This document shows positions 37,947 to 46,522 of a stretch of DNA of 64,000 nucleotides, piece by piece. Positions within the stretch are counted from its first letter, which is position 1; each line of letters begins with the position of its first letter. The notes under the pieces are model-generated. The model saw nothing but the letters and a program-made list of their open reading frames with translations, was not told where the DNA came from and ran no database searches. Location of the stretch: the NCBI RefSeq assembly GCF_029774175.1, contig NZ_CP103834.1, positions 1,312,501-1,376,500 on the forward strand, given 5' to 3'. Source of the DNA: Actinobacillus genomosp. 1. Its GTDB lineage: Bacteria > Pseudomonadota > Gammaproteobacteria > Enterobacterales > Pasteurellaceae. The position numbers and the translations under genes were made by a program.

Positions 37947-39503
37947 ATGATTTCTGAAAAAGATAGAACTCGTTTATTCAAACAAAATTTTGCTTCCGGT
38001 TTAGTTGTGTTTTTAGTCGCTTTACCTTTATGTCTAGGTATCGCATTGGCATCGGGCGCACCGCCGCTTTCGGGAGTCGTATCGGGCATTATCGGCGGTA
38101 TTGTTATCGGTGCTTTGAGTTCGTCACATATCAGCGTAGCGGGCCCTGCCGCCGGATTAGTGGCTATTGTACTTGCGGCAGTCACGCAATTAGGTTCATT
38201 TGAATTATTTCTATGCGCGGGCATTGTCGCCGGTGTCATTCAACTTTCACTCGGTTTTTTACGTGCGGGCAGTATTACCAATTATATTCCGGTTGCCGTA
38301 ATTGAAGGGATGTTAGCCGGTATCGGGATTTTAATTATTTTTTCTCAACTGCCGTATGCGCTAGGCAATAAACAATTTTTCCAAGAAATCGGCCAATCGT
38401 TTATTAATGTGCATTTAGGTTCGTTTAGCATTGCTCTACTCTCGTTATTTATTATGTTAGGTTGGGATTCCTCTCCTACACTAAAAAAAATTAAGATGCT
38501 CCCTTCCGCCCTAATTGCGGTAATTATCAGTATCTGTCTTAACCGTCTGTTCATAAGTATAGACAGTTCTCTTGCCATTCCGGCAACGCAATTAGTTCAG
38601 TTACCAATTCCGAACTCTTGGTCGGAAATGAGTAATCTAATCCGCTTTCCGGACTTTGCCGGTTTTAGTTCTTCAATCGTATGGGTAACCGGGGCGACAA
38701 TGGCGATTGTTGCTTCCATAGAAACTTTATTGTCGATTGAAGCCGCCGACCGTTTAGACAGTAAACGCCGTATTACTGATACTAATCAAGAATTACGTGC
38801 GCAAGGGGTCGGTAATATCATCTCTTCCGTATTAGGCGGCTTACCGATTACGGCAGTAATCGTGCGTTCTTCTGCAAATGCCAATGCCGGTGCAACCCAT
38901 AAACTCTCCAGTATTATTCATGGTATTTTGCTGTTTGTTTGTGTCTTGGCAATTCCGAGCATTTTAAATCAAATTCCGTTAGCAACTTTATCTGCAGTAT
39001 TAATTTTGGTCGGTTATAAATTGGCTCGCCCAACTATTTTTAAACACTTTTGGCACAAAGGAATTTATCAATTTATTCCGTTTGTGGCGACAGCGGCGGC
39101 AGTGGTGGCGTTTGATTTACTCAAAGGGGTCGGATTGGGCCTAGTGATTAGTATTATCTTTTTATTACAAGGTAATATGAAGCGAGCTTACTACTTAAGT
39201 CGTGAAGAATTGGAAGACGCAAGCTACATCAAAATGCAACTTTCCGAAGAGGTTTCTTTCTTAAATAAAGCGGCAATTAAAAAGACCTTAAAAAATATTC
39301 GCCCGAATTCCAAAGTGATTATTGACGCTTCTCGTACATCTTATATCGCTTCAGACGTATTAGAATTGATTGAAGATTTCGCCAATATTACCGCACGAGA
39401 AAATCATATTCGTGTTTATTTAAAAGGCTTTAAATCCGATTACAATAACCAAGAAATCGACCACGCCAGCCACGTTAAAGTGGAACACGGTAGCCGAATT
39501 TAG
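37947..39503 (+). CDS. SulP (SLC26)-family anion transporter with STAS domain
   Basis: 518 residues from the ATG at 37947; a GTG four codons earlier is the alternative. About 11-14 membrane segments: ASGLVVFLVALPLCLGIALASGAPPLSG is the conserved SulP entry helix, followed by SSSHISVAGPAAGLVAIVLAAV and GLPITAVIVRSSANANAGATHKLSSIIHG. A short C-terminal STAS domain (about 425-518, VIIDASRTSYIASDVLELIEDF) follows the last helix. Substrate could be sulfate, bicarbonate or a dicarboxylate; the SulP group with this GAPPLSG start is often close to carbonic-anhydrase genes, but none is adjacent here. Likely monocistronic. Confidence 0.88.
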   Translation: MISEKDRTRLFKQNFASGLVVFLVALPLCLGIALASGAPPLSGVVSGIIGGIVIGALSSSHISVAGPAAGLVAIVLAAVTQLGSFELFLCAGIVAGVIQLSLGFLRAGSITNYIPVAVIEGMLAGIGILIIFSQLPYALGNKQFFQEIGQSFINVHLGSFSIALLSLFIMLGWDSSPTLKKIKMLPSALIAVIISICLNRLFISIDSSLAIPATQLVQLPIPNSWSEMSNLIRFPDFAGFSSSIVWVTGATMAIVASIETLLSIEAADRLDSKRRITDTNQELRAQGVGNIISSVLGGLPITAVIVRSSANANAGATHKLSSIIHGILLFVCVLAIPSILNQIPLATLSAVLILVGYKLARPTIFKHFWHKGIYQFIPFVATAAAVVAFDLLKGVGLGLVISIIFLLQGNMKRAYYLSREELEDASYIKMQLSEEVSFLNKAAIKKTLKNIRPNSKVIIDASRTSYIASDVLELIEDFANITARENHIRVYLKGFKSDYNNQEIDHASHVKVEHGSRI

Positions 39504-39580
39504 ATAAACACTGAATCTGAACCACGGAAAACACCGAATACACAGAATAAAAGGGAATTGCCGTACGTAGGCTGCAAATA

Positions 39581-39629
39581 AACAAGCGGTCTGATTTTGC
39601 AAGAATTTTACCAAATCAGACCGCTTGTT
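39581..39629. terminator. USS inverted pair between SulP gene and argH
   Basis: Perfect 17-bp arms, AACAAGCGGTCTGATTT (39581-39597) and its complement (39613-39629), each holding an intact ACAAGCGGT. It serves both convergent genes. Confidence 0.85.
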
Positions 39630-39650
39630 CTTATCCAAATATCAATTCAA

Positions 39651-41027
39651 TTACGCACCTAAATTTACTTTAGCCGCTTCAATCGCTTCACGTACACGTT
39701 CCGGATTCACCCCGCCTTTCGCACTACGTTTTTCTAAACAGGATTCTAACGAAAGAATCGGGTAAACGTCTTCATCGATCACTGGGTGGAACTGTTTAAA
39801 TTCCGCCACGCTTAATGCTTCTAACGGTTCACGTTTGCTGATCGCATAGACTACCGCTTCACCTACAATATGATGCGCTTCACGGAATGGAATGCCCTTC
39901 GCCACTAAATAATCCGCAAGCTCGGTCGCATTCGAATAACCTTGCTGCGCCGCTTCACGAGTACGTTCCACGTTCACATTGATATCTTCAAGCACTAACG
40001 CACCAATCTCTAAACAAGCCTGCCAGGTTTCCATCGCATCAAAAATGCCTTCTTTGTCTTCTTGCATATCTTTGTTATAAGCAAGCGGTAAGCCTTTTAA
40101 GGTGGTGAGTAAGCCTGATAATGCGCCAAATACACGTCCTGATTTACCACGAATTAATTCGCACGCATCCGGATTTTTCTTTTGCGGCATTAATGAAGAA
40201 CCAGAGGTGACACGATCCGATAATTCCAAGAATGCCGATTCACCGCTATTGAAGAAAATGAGATCTTCAGCAAAACGTGATAAATGCACCATACTGATCG
40301 AAGCGGTTGAGAGCAGTTCTAACACGTGATCACGATCCGAAACTGAATCCAAACTGTTACGTGTACCGATTGCAAAACCGAGATCCTGTGCCAGTGCATC
40401 ACGATCGATTGAATACGCCGTGCCGGCTAATGCGCCTGAACCTAACGGACAAGTGTGCATACGTTTATAAGCATCGGTTAAACGGCTGAAATCACGTTCT
40501 AACATTTCGTAATACGCCATACACCAATGGGCAAAAGTAATCGGCTGTGCACGTTGTAAATGGGTGTAGCCCGGCATTACCGCATTTTGATTTGCTTCGG
40601 CGGTTTCGACCAATTTGTGTTGTAAGTTGCGGATACGCTCTTGTAATACGACCGCCTGAACCTTACACCACATTTTCATATCCACCGCAACTTGGTCGTT
40701 ACGGCTACGACCGGTGTGGAGTTTTTTACCTAAATCACCGACTTTTTCGATCAGTTTTGATTCAACCCAGCTATGAATATCTTCCGCATCATCACGTAAA
40801 ATAATCGCAATATTCGGCTCGATTTCCGCACGTAATTCTTTTAACGCCGCCACTAATTGTTGGTGTTCTTGCTCGGTTAAAATGCCAACCGAAGTAATCG
40901 CTTTCGCCCAACCGATTGAACCGTCAATATCTTGTAATGCTAAACGATAGTCAAAACGTAACGAGTCATTGAAAAACTTAAATTTCGCATCAGCTTCTTG
41001 TTTAAAACGTCCACCCCAAAGTGCCAT
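39651..41027 (-). CDS. argH: Argininosuccinate lyase
   Basis: 458 residues from the Met at 41027 ([16 protein letters not shown]); the upstream 27 codons of open frame are promoter DNA carrying the ARG boxes. Superfamily signature [20 protein letters not shown] with the catalytic Ser loop; also [15 protein letters not shown] and [16 protein letters not shown]. Cleaves argininosuccinate to arginine and fumarate. argG is not adjacent. Confidence 0.97.
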   Translation of the reverse strand: MALWGGRFKQEADAKFKFFNDSLRFDYRLALQDIDGSIGWAKAITSVGILTEQEHQQLVAALKELRAEIEPNIAIILRDDAEDIHSWVESKLIEKVGDLGKKLHTGRSRNDQVAVDMKMWCKVQAVVLQERIRNLQHKLVETAEANQNAVMPGYTHLQRAQPITFAHWCMAYYEMLERDFSRLTDAYKRMHTCPLGSGALAGTAYSIDRDALAQDLGFAIGTRNSLDSVSDRDHVLELLSTASISMVHLSRFAEDLIFFNSGESAFLELSDRVTSGSSLMPQKKNPDACELIRGKSGRVFGALSGLLTTLKGLPLAYNKDMQEDKEGIFDAMETWQACLEIGALVLEDINVNVERTREAAQQGYSNATELADYLVAKGIPFREAHHIVGEAVVYAISKREPLEALSVAEFKQFHPVIDEDVYPILSLESCLEKRSAKGGVNPERVREAIEAAKVNLGA

Positions 41028-41091
41028 ATTATGTTCCTTTTCACTTCTTAATCTTATTAAAAAGATGTCCTGTACATCTGAATAGGGATAT

Positions 41092-41130
41092 TTTGCATAA
41101 ATATGCAAGATTATTCAATAATTATTTATT
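41092..41130 (-). promoter_or_regulatory. Tandem ARG boxes upstream of argH
   Basis: Two 18-bp palindromic sites, 41092-41109 and 41113-41130, separated by exactly 3 bp, the spacing needed for one ArgR hexamer. Against the consensus WNTGAATWWWWATTCANW each has two mirror-symmetric mismatches (TTTGCAT..ATGCAAG; ATTCAAT..ATTTATT), plus a final G for W in the first. They lie 65-103 nt from the argH start. Confidence 0.8.
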
Positions 41131-41248
41131 GCAAGCGGTTAAATTTCCCCATTTTTTTACCATTTGTACTATTTATATACAAAGATTTATAAATGTAGGC
41201 GAGTTGGGTACAGAGATCAAGCCTTTTCGCAGTCATCTACAAAAACAA

Positions 41249-41289
41249 AAGCGGTGGAATTTGCAAAAAGTTTACAAATTCCACCGCTT
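41249..41289 (-). terminator. USS-like inverted pair after the RclA-like gene
   Basis: Perfect 15-bp arms AAGCGGTGGAATTTG (41249-41263) and CAAATTCCACCGCTT (41275-41289), 14 nt past the stop. Confidence 0.8.
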
Positions 41290-41302
41290 GTTATTTAAAG
41301 AG

Positions 41303-42646
41303 CTAAGCGAATAAATCGTTTAAGCCTTCAATAATTGTCGGGTGAGTAAAGATCTGGTTTTTGATATAGCTTGCCGGAATTTTGTAGTCCATCGCCATTT
41401 TAAACAGATTGATGATTTCATGCGCTTCCGCACAGAATAACGTTACACCTAAAATTTCGTCCGTATCCGCATCAATAATGGCTTTCAGCAATCCGTCTGT
41501 TTGACCCAATACTTTGGCTTTGGGAATCATTTCGGCTTTCATTTTCTTCACAATGATATTGCGTCCCGATTTTTGCGCAGCACTTTCGGTTAAACCGATA
41601 TGCGCAAATGGTGGCTCGGTAAATACAGCGGTCGGGAATACCGCACGATCATCACGGCTACGTTTACCTTCCGCAAATAATTGATCACGCACAATGCGGT
41701 AATCGTCTAATGAGATATAAGTAAACTGTGCAGAACCGGCAACATCACCCATCGCCCAAATATGTGATTTACCTGCAACACGTAAATGTTCATCGGTAAT
41801 GATTGCACCTCGCTCATTTAGCTTAATACCGGCATTTTCAAGTGCTAAACCTTGCGTATTGGCACGGCGACCGATCGCAACTAATACTGCATCGGTAACA
41901 AATTCACCTTGATTGGTGACTACGGTAGTCGAATCTGCATTTTCAACAAAGCGTTCCGTTTGCACACCTAAATGCACTTGGATACCTTTACGATTCAGTA
42001 CATCAAGCATCGCTTCCGCCATATCACGATCTTCACGAGCCAAGAAAGTATCGCCATTCTCTAAAATAGTAACTTGGCTGCCAAATGCTTGATACATAAA
42101 GGAAAATTCTAAAGAAATATAACCGCCGCCAACAATCACAAGGCGATCCGGACGTTCGGTTAGAGAAAGAATACCGGTACTGTCATAAATTCTCGCACCA
42201 TCCGCACCTTCAATCGCTAAACGGTTTGAACTTGCACCGGTATTGATAAAAATTTTATCGGCACGTACTTCAAACTCGCCGTCACGACCGTTTAATAACA
42301 CGGTATGTTCGTCTTTAAAACTCGCTTTGGCGGTAATAATACGCGCATTTTCAAGGCTATCTAACTTAGCAAAATTTGCCGCACGCAATTTACCGATTAA
42401 GCCGTTTTTTGCCGTCATTGACTGATTAAACACAGCGACTTTATCCGCCACATTTTGCCCTTTTAGTCCTTCTACCAATAATTTTTTAGAAGGGATACAA
42501 CCGATATTGATACAAGTGCCGCCATACATTACTTCACTTTGTTCCACCAAAATTACCGACTGCCCAGCCTTAGCTAAATCCGCCGCTAGGGTTTTACCCG
42601 CTTTACCAAAACCAATAACTAAATTCTCTACTGAGAGCTGCTCCAT
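41303..42646 (-). CDS. RclA-like flavin disulfide reductase (pyridine nucleotide-dependent)
   Basis: 447 residues. FAD motif NLVIGFGKAGKTLAADLAKAGQSVILVE, redox-active C-x4-C in GGTCINIGCIPSKKLL, NAD(P) motif RLVIVGGGYISLEFSFMYQAFG, second FAD motif HIWAMGDVAGSAQFTYISLDDYRIV and the dimerisation domain with AHEIINLFKMAMDYKI and FTHPTIIEGLNDLF. The latter lacks the His-Glu pair context of dihydrolipoamide dehydrogenase (usually HAHPT..E) and follows E. coli RclA, which is a hypochlorous-acid-resistance Cu(II) reductase. Mercuric reductase is excluded by lack of extra Cys pairs. The function here is by family. Confidence 0.85.
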   Translation of the reverse strand: MEQLSVENLVIGFGKAGKTLAADLAKAGQSVILVEQSEVMYGGTCINIGCIPSKKLLVEGLKGQNVADKVAVFNQSMTAKNGLIGKLRAANFAKLDSLENARIITAKASFKDEHTVLLNGRDGEFEVRADKIFINTGASSNRLAIEGADGARIYDSTGILSLTERPDRLVIVGGGYISLEFSFMYQAFGSQVTILENGDTFLAREDRDMAEAMLDVLNRKGIQVHLGVQTERFVENADSTTVVTNQGEFVTDAVLVAIGRRANTQGLALENAGIKLNERGAIITDEHLRVAGKSHIWAMGDVAGSAQFTYISLDDYRIVRDQLFAEGKRSRDDRAVFPTAVFTEPPFAHIGLTESAAQKSGRNIIVKKMKAEMIPKAKVLGQTDGLLKAIIDADTDEILGVTLFCAEAHEIINLFKMAMDYKIPASYIKNQIFTHPTIIEGLNDLFA

Positions 42647-42717
42647 ACAATATCCTTAAATCTATCATTAAACGAAGTTGTTATAAGTCATAATATATAA
42701 TTAAAGCCTTACAAAAA

Positions 42718-42759
42718 AAGCGGTCGAATCTGCAAAATTTTTTGCAAATCCAACCGCTT
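42718..42759 (-). terminator. USS inverted pair after the Gfo/Idh/MocA gene
   Basis: AAGCGGT (42718-42724) and ACCGCTT (42753-42759), with TGCAAA/TTTGCA flanks adding to the stem. It separates the oxidoreductase gene from the RclA-like gene, so these are probably distinct transcripts. Confidence 0.7.
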
Positions 42760-42777
42760 GTAAATCTTCCGCTTTAC

Positions 42778-43821
42778 TTATAGCGTAATCTTCTGACCTT
42801 TGTTCGCACTTTCAAATGCCGCTTCGATAATGCGTAAAACTAAAGTGACTTCTTCCAATTTTACGATCGGTTCTGATCCGGCAGTTAGCACTCGGTATAA
42901 ATCATCTACCAAATTTTGATAGCTGGCTTGAGCATTCGGGTACGGCTTACGAATTACTTCGCCATCAATTTCCGTATGTAACACACCCCATTCAGTTTCA
43001 GGTTCCGCATTCCAATTGCCAATTGGCTGCACACCTTTGCTTAAATGCGCTTCTTGGCTGTCTGTCGCTTGTTTCATATAAGAACCGTTTTTACCGTGTA
43101 ATACGAATGCCGGACTTGGCTCTCGTGCATATTTAGACGCTTGTAAGGCAACCTTTAAGCCGTTTGCATAATAAAGATGTATATCGAAGTTATCGTCCAC
43201 CAATGCGCCGTCGTGTTGATAACGAATATCGGCAAACACCGCTTGCGGTTTACCAAACAGATAAATGGATTGATCGATTAAATGTACACCCAAATCATAA
43301 ACTAAACCGGTACCGCGATCGCCGGCTTCTTTCCATGCTTTAGCATTTTTGCCTTTCGCATAACGATCAAAGCGGATTTCGCAATCCACGACCTCGCCTA
43401 CTAAATTTTTAGCCAAAACTTCTTTTGCTGTGGCAATATGGCTGTCCCAACGGCGGTTTTGATAAACGTACAGCACGACATTTTGCTGTTTGGCTAACCG
43501 TTCCAGTTCTAATGCCTCCGCCGAGCTTGCGGCTAACGGTTTTTCAACCAACACGTGTTTACCGGCTAATAAGGCGCTTTTTACCATCTCATAATGCGTT
43601 TGATTCGGCGTAGTAATAATAACCAAATCGATTTCCGGCGTAAGTAACGCTTGATATTCATGCACAATATTCACATCCGGCAGCCATTCTTTTGCTCGCT
43701 CGGTAGTACGCTCGTACACTTTCTGAATATGAAAGCGTTTGTCATTTTTAAGAAAAGGAATATGGAACAAGCGACTGGAATAACCGCTGCCGGCAATCGC
43801 AACATTAAGAATTTTCATCAT
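42778..43821 (-). CDS. Gfo/Idh/MocA family NAD(P)-dependent oxidoreductase
   Basis: 347 residues. N-terminal Rossmann domain (LNVAIAGSGYSSRLFHIPFLKNDKRFHIQKVYERT), the family EKP motif in GKHVLVEKPLAASSAEALELERLA, and a C-terminal alpha/beta domain with DRGTGLVYDLGVHLIDQSIYLFGKP carrying the catalytic His of the family. It is closest to the YdgJ/YhhX-like branch acting on sugars or polyols; substrate unknown. An intergenic hairpin isolates it from the flavoprotein gene downstream. Confidence 0.85.
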   Translation of the reverse strand: MMKILNVAIAGSGYSSRLFHIPFLKNDKRFHIQKVYERTTERAKEWLPDVNIVHEYQALLTPEIDLVIITTPNQTHYEMVKSALLAGKHVLVEKPLAASSAEALELERLAKQQNVVLYVYQNRRWDSHIATAKEVLAKNLVGEVVDCEIRFDRYAKGKNAKAWKEAGDRGTGLVYDLGVHLIDQSIYLFGKPQAVFADIRYQHDGALVDDNFDIHLYYANGLKVALQASKYAREPSPAFVLHGKNGSYMKQATDSQEAHLSKGVQPIGNWNAEPETEWGVLHTEIDGEVIRKPYPNAQASYQNLVDDLYRVLTAGSEPIVKLEEVTLVLRIIEAAFESANKGQKITL

Positions 43822-43927
43822 TTATGCTCCTGATTAAAGAAAATTAAATCCAGTATAGAAGAAAAAGAAAAAAATGCCCCGCTTTTTCTAGCTGTGGTTA
43901 TTGTTTATAGTAATCCGAATCATTATG

Positions 43928-43973
43928 ACAAGCGGTCTTTTTCTTACGAAAATTTGTTAAAACTCAACCGCTT
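43928..43973. repeat. USS inverted pair between divergent genes
   Basis: ACAAGCGGT (43928-43936) and ACCGCTTG (43967-43974) lie in the 247-bp divergent promoter region, so this pair cannot be acting as a gene-end terminator. It shows that the pairs are not all terminators. Confidence 0.7.
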
Positions 43974-44068
43974 GCCTGATCTTTTTCTAACTTTTCAATT
44001 CTTATCAAAGCTTTAGCTATTTTATGCTATTTTTATAATAAGATTTTTATTTTGAATTCGGAGGTTTT

Positions 44069-45877
44069 ATGGCGGCAGAAGGTGCAAGCCAACTTACCAG
44101 TGTGGTAGCTTTATTAGGGGCGGCAATTATTGCCGTACCGATTTTTAAACGTATCGGTTTAGGATCAGTGCTGGGCTATTTAGCCGGCGGTTTAGCCATC
44201 GGGCCTTTCGGCTTCGGTTTATTTTCCGATCCGCATACCATTTTACACGTTGCCGAACTCGGCGTGGTGATGTTTCTGTTTTTAGTCGGGTTGGAAATGC
44301 AGCCGGCGCATTTATGGGGCTTACGCAAATATATCTTCGGCTTGGGCAGTTTTCAGGTGATTGGCGCGGCGATTGCGCTCACCGGTTTAGTGATGGCATT
44401 CGGCTATTCATGGCAAGTGGCATTTGTCAGTGCCTCAGGTTTTGTACTGACTTCTACGGCAATCGTGATGCAGGTGTTAAGCGAACGAGGTGAAATGACT
44501 TCTGATCGCGGTCGCAAAATGGTATCGATTTTGCTATTTGAAGATATGTTAATCGTACCGCTATTGGCAGTAGTCGCTTTTCTGTCGCCTATCCATTCCT
44601 CGGAAACAGCCAGCACGCCGATTTGGCAAAAAATTGCGATTGCCGTGTTTGCGATGGTTTTCTTATTTATTATCGGCACCAAAGTACTGAATCCGTTCTT
44701 TAAAATGCTGGCACGCACCAAAATCCGAGAAATGATGACCGCCGTAGCACTTTTCGTGGTGCTTGGCTCGGCATTATTAATGGAAGTGAGCGGACTTTCC
44801 GCAGCAATGGGGGCATTCGCTGCCGGCGTATTGCTTTCCACCTCCAGTTTCCGTCATCAATTAGAAGTGGATATCGACCCGTTTAAAGGATTATTGCTCG
44901 GCTTATTTTTCCTTGCGGTCGGAATGTCGCTCGACTTAAATGTGGTGTGGGATAACTTAGGGCTGATTCTCTCCGGTGTGGCATTGATGATGTTGATTAA
45001 AGGCGGGGTAATTTTCCTAGTGGCTCGTCTTTCCGGCAGTAACAATTTAGACGCACACGACCGTGCAATCGTAATGGCACAGGGCGGTGAGTTTGCGTTT
45101 GTGTTGTTTGCGGCAGCGCACGCTCAAAAAGTGATTGATGACACGGTACACGCCAATATGACGGCAATTGTGGTGCTATCGATGGTCTTCACGCCGTTAA
45201 TGATTATTGTGAGCCAGAAATTTATCGCGCCTCGTTTGCAAAAAATTGACGAAATTAAACCGCATGATCATATTGAAGAACAGAACCCGATTATCTTGGT
45301 CGGCTTGGGTCGTTTCGGACAAGTGGTCAATCATTTATTGCAAATGACAGGTTACCACCCGACTATTATTGAACTGAATCCAAAACTTATCGCTGCAATG
45401 AAAAAACGTGGCGTAAAAAGTTATTACGGTAACGGTGCTCACCCTGATTTACTTAAAGCGGCAGGCATTCAAACCGCACAAATGCTGATTGTGGCGATTG
45501 ATAATCCGCAACAAACCTTAGAAATCGTGAAATACGCACGTAGTGTGAATCCACATATTAAAATTATCGCTCGTGCTTATGACCGTTATCATGTGTACGA
45601 CTTGGTACAATCCGGAGCGGATATTGAAGTGCGAGAAACCTTTGACAGCGCATTGCGTACCGGTAAACAAGCATTACGAGAACTGGGCTTAGATGCAGAC
45701 AAAGTACATGAAATCGGTAATATGTACTTCGGTAAAGATCGCCATAGCGTGAAACTTATGTCAGAAGTGTACGACCCGAAAATCGAGCGTTTCAAAAACG
45801 AAGAAATGTATCGTATCGCTCTCGAACAAGACCAAGAAATTATGGCGGAAATCCAAAAGATTTTGGCGAGAGAGTAA
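44069..45877 (+). CDS. Kef-type CPA2 potassium/proton efflux protein
   Basis: 602 residues. Twelve or so membrane helices of the CPA2 fold (SVVALLGAAIIAVPIFKRIGLGSVLGYLAGGLAIGPFGFGLF; LGVVMFLFLVGLEMQPAHLW; TSTAIVMQVLSERGEM; FAAGVLLSTSSFRHQLEVDIDPFKGLLLGLFFLAVGMSLDL, where HQLEVDIDPFKGLLLGLFFL is the Kef signature), then an RCK/TrkA-N domain (NPIILVGLGRFGQVVNHLLQMTGYHPTIIELN). E. coli KefB/KefC are glutathione-gated and respond to electrophiles. No KefF/KefG-type ancillary gene is adjacent. It fits the stress theme of the following 18 kb. Confidence 0.9.
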   Translation: MAAEGASQLTSVVALLGAAIIAVPIFKRIGLGSVLGYLAGGLAIGPFGFGLFSDPHTILHVAELGVVMFLFLVGLEMQPAHLWGLRKYIFGLGSFQVIGAAIALTGLVMAFGYSWQVAFVSASGFVLTSTAIVMQVLSERGEMTSDRGRKMVSILLFEDMLIVPLLAVVAFLSPIHSSETASTPIWQKIAIAVFAMVFLFIIGTKVLNPFFKMLARTKIREMMTAVALFVVLGSALLMEVSGLSAAMGAFAAGVLLSTSSFRHQLEVDIDPFKGLLLGLFFLAVGMSLDLNVVWDNLGLILSGVALMMLIKGGVIFLVARLSGSNNLDAHDRAIVMAQGGEFAFVLFAAAHAQKVIDDTVHANMTAIVVLSMVFTPLMIIVSQKFIAPRLQKIDEIKPHDHIEEQNPIILVGLGRFGQVVNHLLQMTGYHPTIIELNPKLIAAMKKRGVKSYYGNGAHPDLLKAAGIQTAQMLIVAIDNPQQTLEIVKYARSVNPHIKIIARAYDRYHVYDLVQSGADIEVRETFDSALRTGKQALRELGLDADKVHEIGNMYFGKDRHSVKLMSEVYDPKIERFKNEEMYRIALEQDQEIMAEIQKILARE

Positions 45878-45892
45878 TCTTAGGAATACTCT

Positions 45893-45932
45893 ACAAGCGG
45901 TCGTAAATCGTCAAAAATTTACGACCGCTTGT
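45893..45932 (+). terminator. USS inverted pair after the Kef gene
   Basis: Perfect 16-bp arms ACAAGCGGTCGTAAAT (45893-45908) and ATTTACGACCGCTTGT (45917-45932), 8-nt loop. It begins 16 nt past the stop. Confidence 0.85.
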
Positions 45933-46060
45933 TTCGATGAGGGAATATTATGCAAATTTCCCCAAAAACAAAAATATTGGCTTATTCACCATAAAGCGAA
46001 AGATTCAAGTCAAGTTTGATTGAGTAATAATAAAATGGATAAAACTCATCGCACTTTTGA

Positions 46061-46124
46061 TTTCATTTATAAATGAAACTTTTGGTAATTTCTTAAAAAG
46101 TTTCAATCGTACTTGAAACTTTTT
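46061..46124. repeat. Cluster of GAAACT palindromes
   Basis: A perfect 18-nt palindrome TTTCATTTATAAATGAAA (46061-46078) is followed by a 12-bp inverted repeat AAAAAGTTTCAA (46095-46106) / TTGAAACTTTTT (46113-46124) with a 6-nt loop. AGTTTCA or its complement occurs three times in 64 nt. Possible operator for a lost regulator, or a hairpin; it lies in the 270-bp gene-free stretch before the AAA remnant. Confidence 0.55.
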
Positions 46125-46148
46125 TAAGTTTGTAGATATATTGAATAA

Positions 46149-46489
46149 ATAGTAACCGCCATTTTCAGCTATCTTCAACTTGTTAGCTATAAGGTCAAAA
46201 TCGGTGGATTAAACAGCCAAGAAATTGATTTTGTCGCAGAAAAAAACAGCGAACGCATTTTATATGCAAGCCACACTGACAATCAACGAGGAAAAAACAT
46301 TGGAACGAGAATTTGGCAACTTGCTGAAAATTCAAGACAACTATCCTAAATATGTCGTTACAATGGATGAGTTTGAGGGAAATACGTTTGAGGGGGATGC
46401 AGTATTTGAGTTTGAGAGCTTTCTTGGAAACACTAAATATTCTAGAAAAACTCATATATAACAGGAAATACTATTTTGTACTTATTTAA
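46149..46489 (+). pseudogene. AAA+/DUF4143 ATPase, 3' remnant with two frameshifts
   Basis: Only the C-terminal part of a DUF4143-type AAA ATPase is left. Frame 1 (from 46149) reads AIFSYLQLVSYKVKIGGLNSQEIDFVAEKNSERI; after a shift near 46260 frame 2 reads MQATLTINEEKTLEREFGNLLKIQDNYPKYVVTMDEFEGNTFEG; after a second shift at the GGGGG run 46392-46396 frame 3 reads MQYLSLRAFLETLNILEKLIYN to a stop at 46487-46489. Stitched together it is the standard C-terminus (EIDFVAEK..Y-QAT.....T.EREFG.LL.I.DNYPKYV.TMDEF). The Walker A half is absent upstream. It is a dead gene. Confidence 0.85.
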
Positions 46490-46522
46490 AAATATTGAGA
46501 ATCTAAATATAAAAAGGAAAAA

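Noticed and set aside
37910..38239. Minus-strand frame opposite the SulP start
   Set aside because: Pro/Thr/Asn-rich antisense of membrane helices; no homology.
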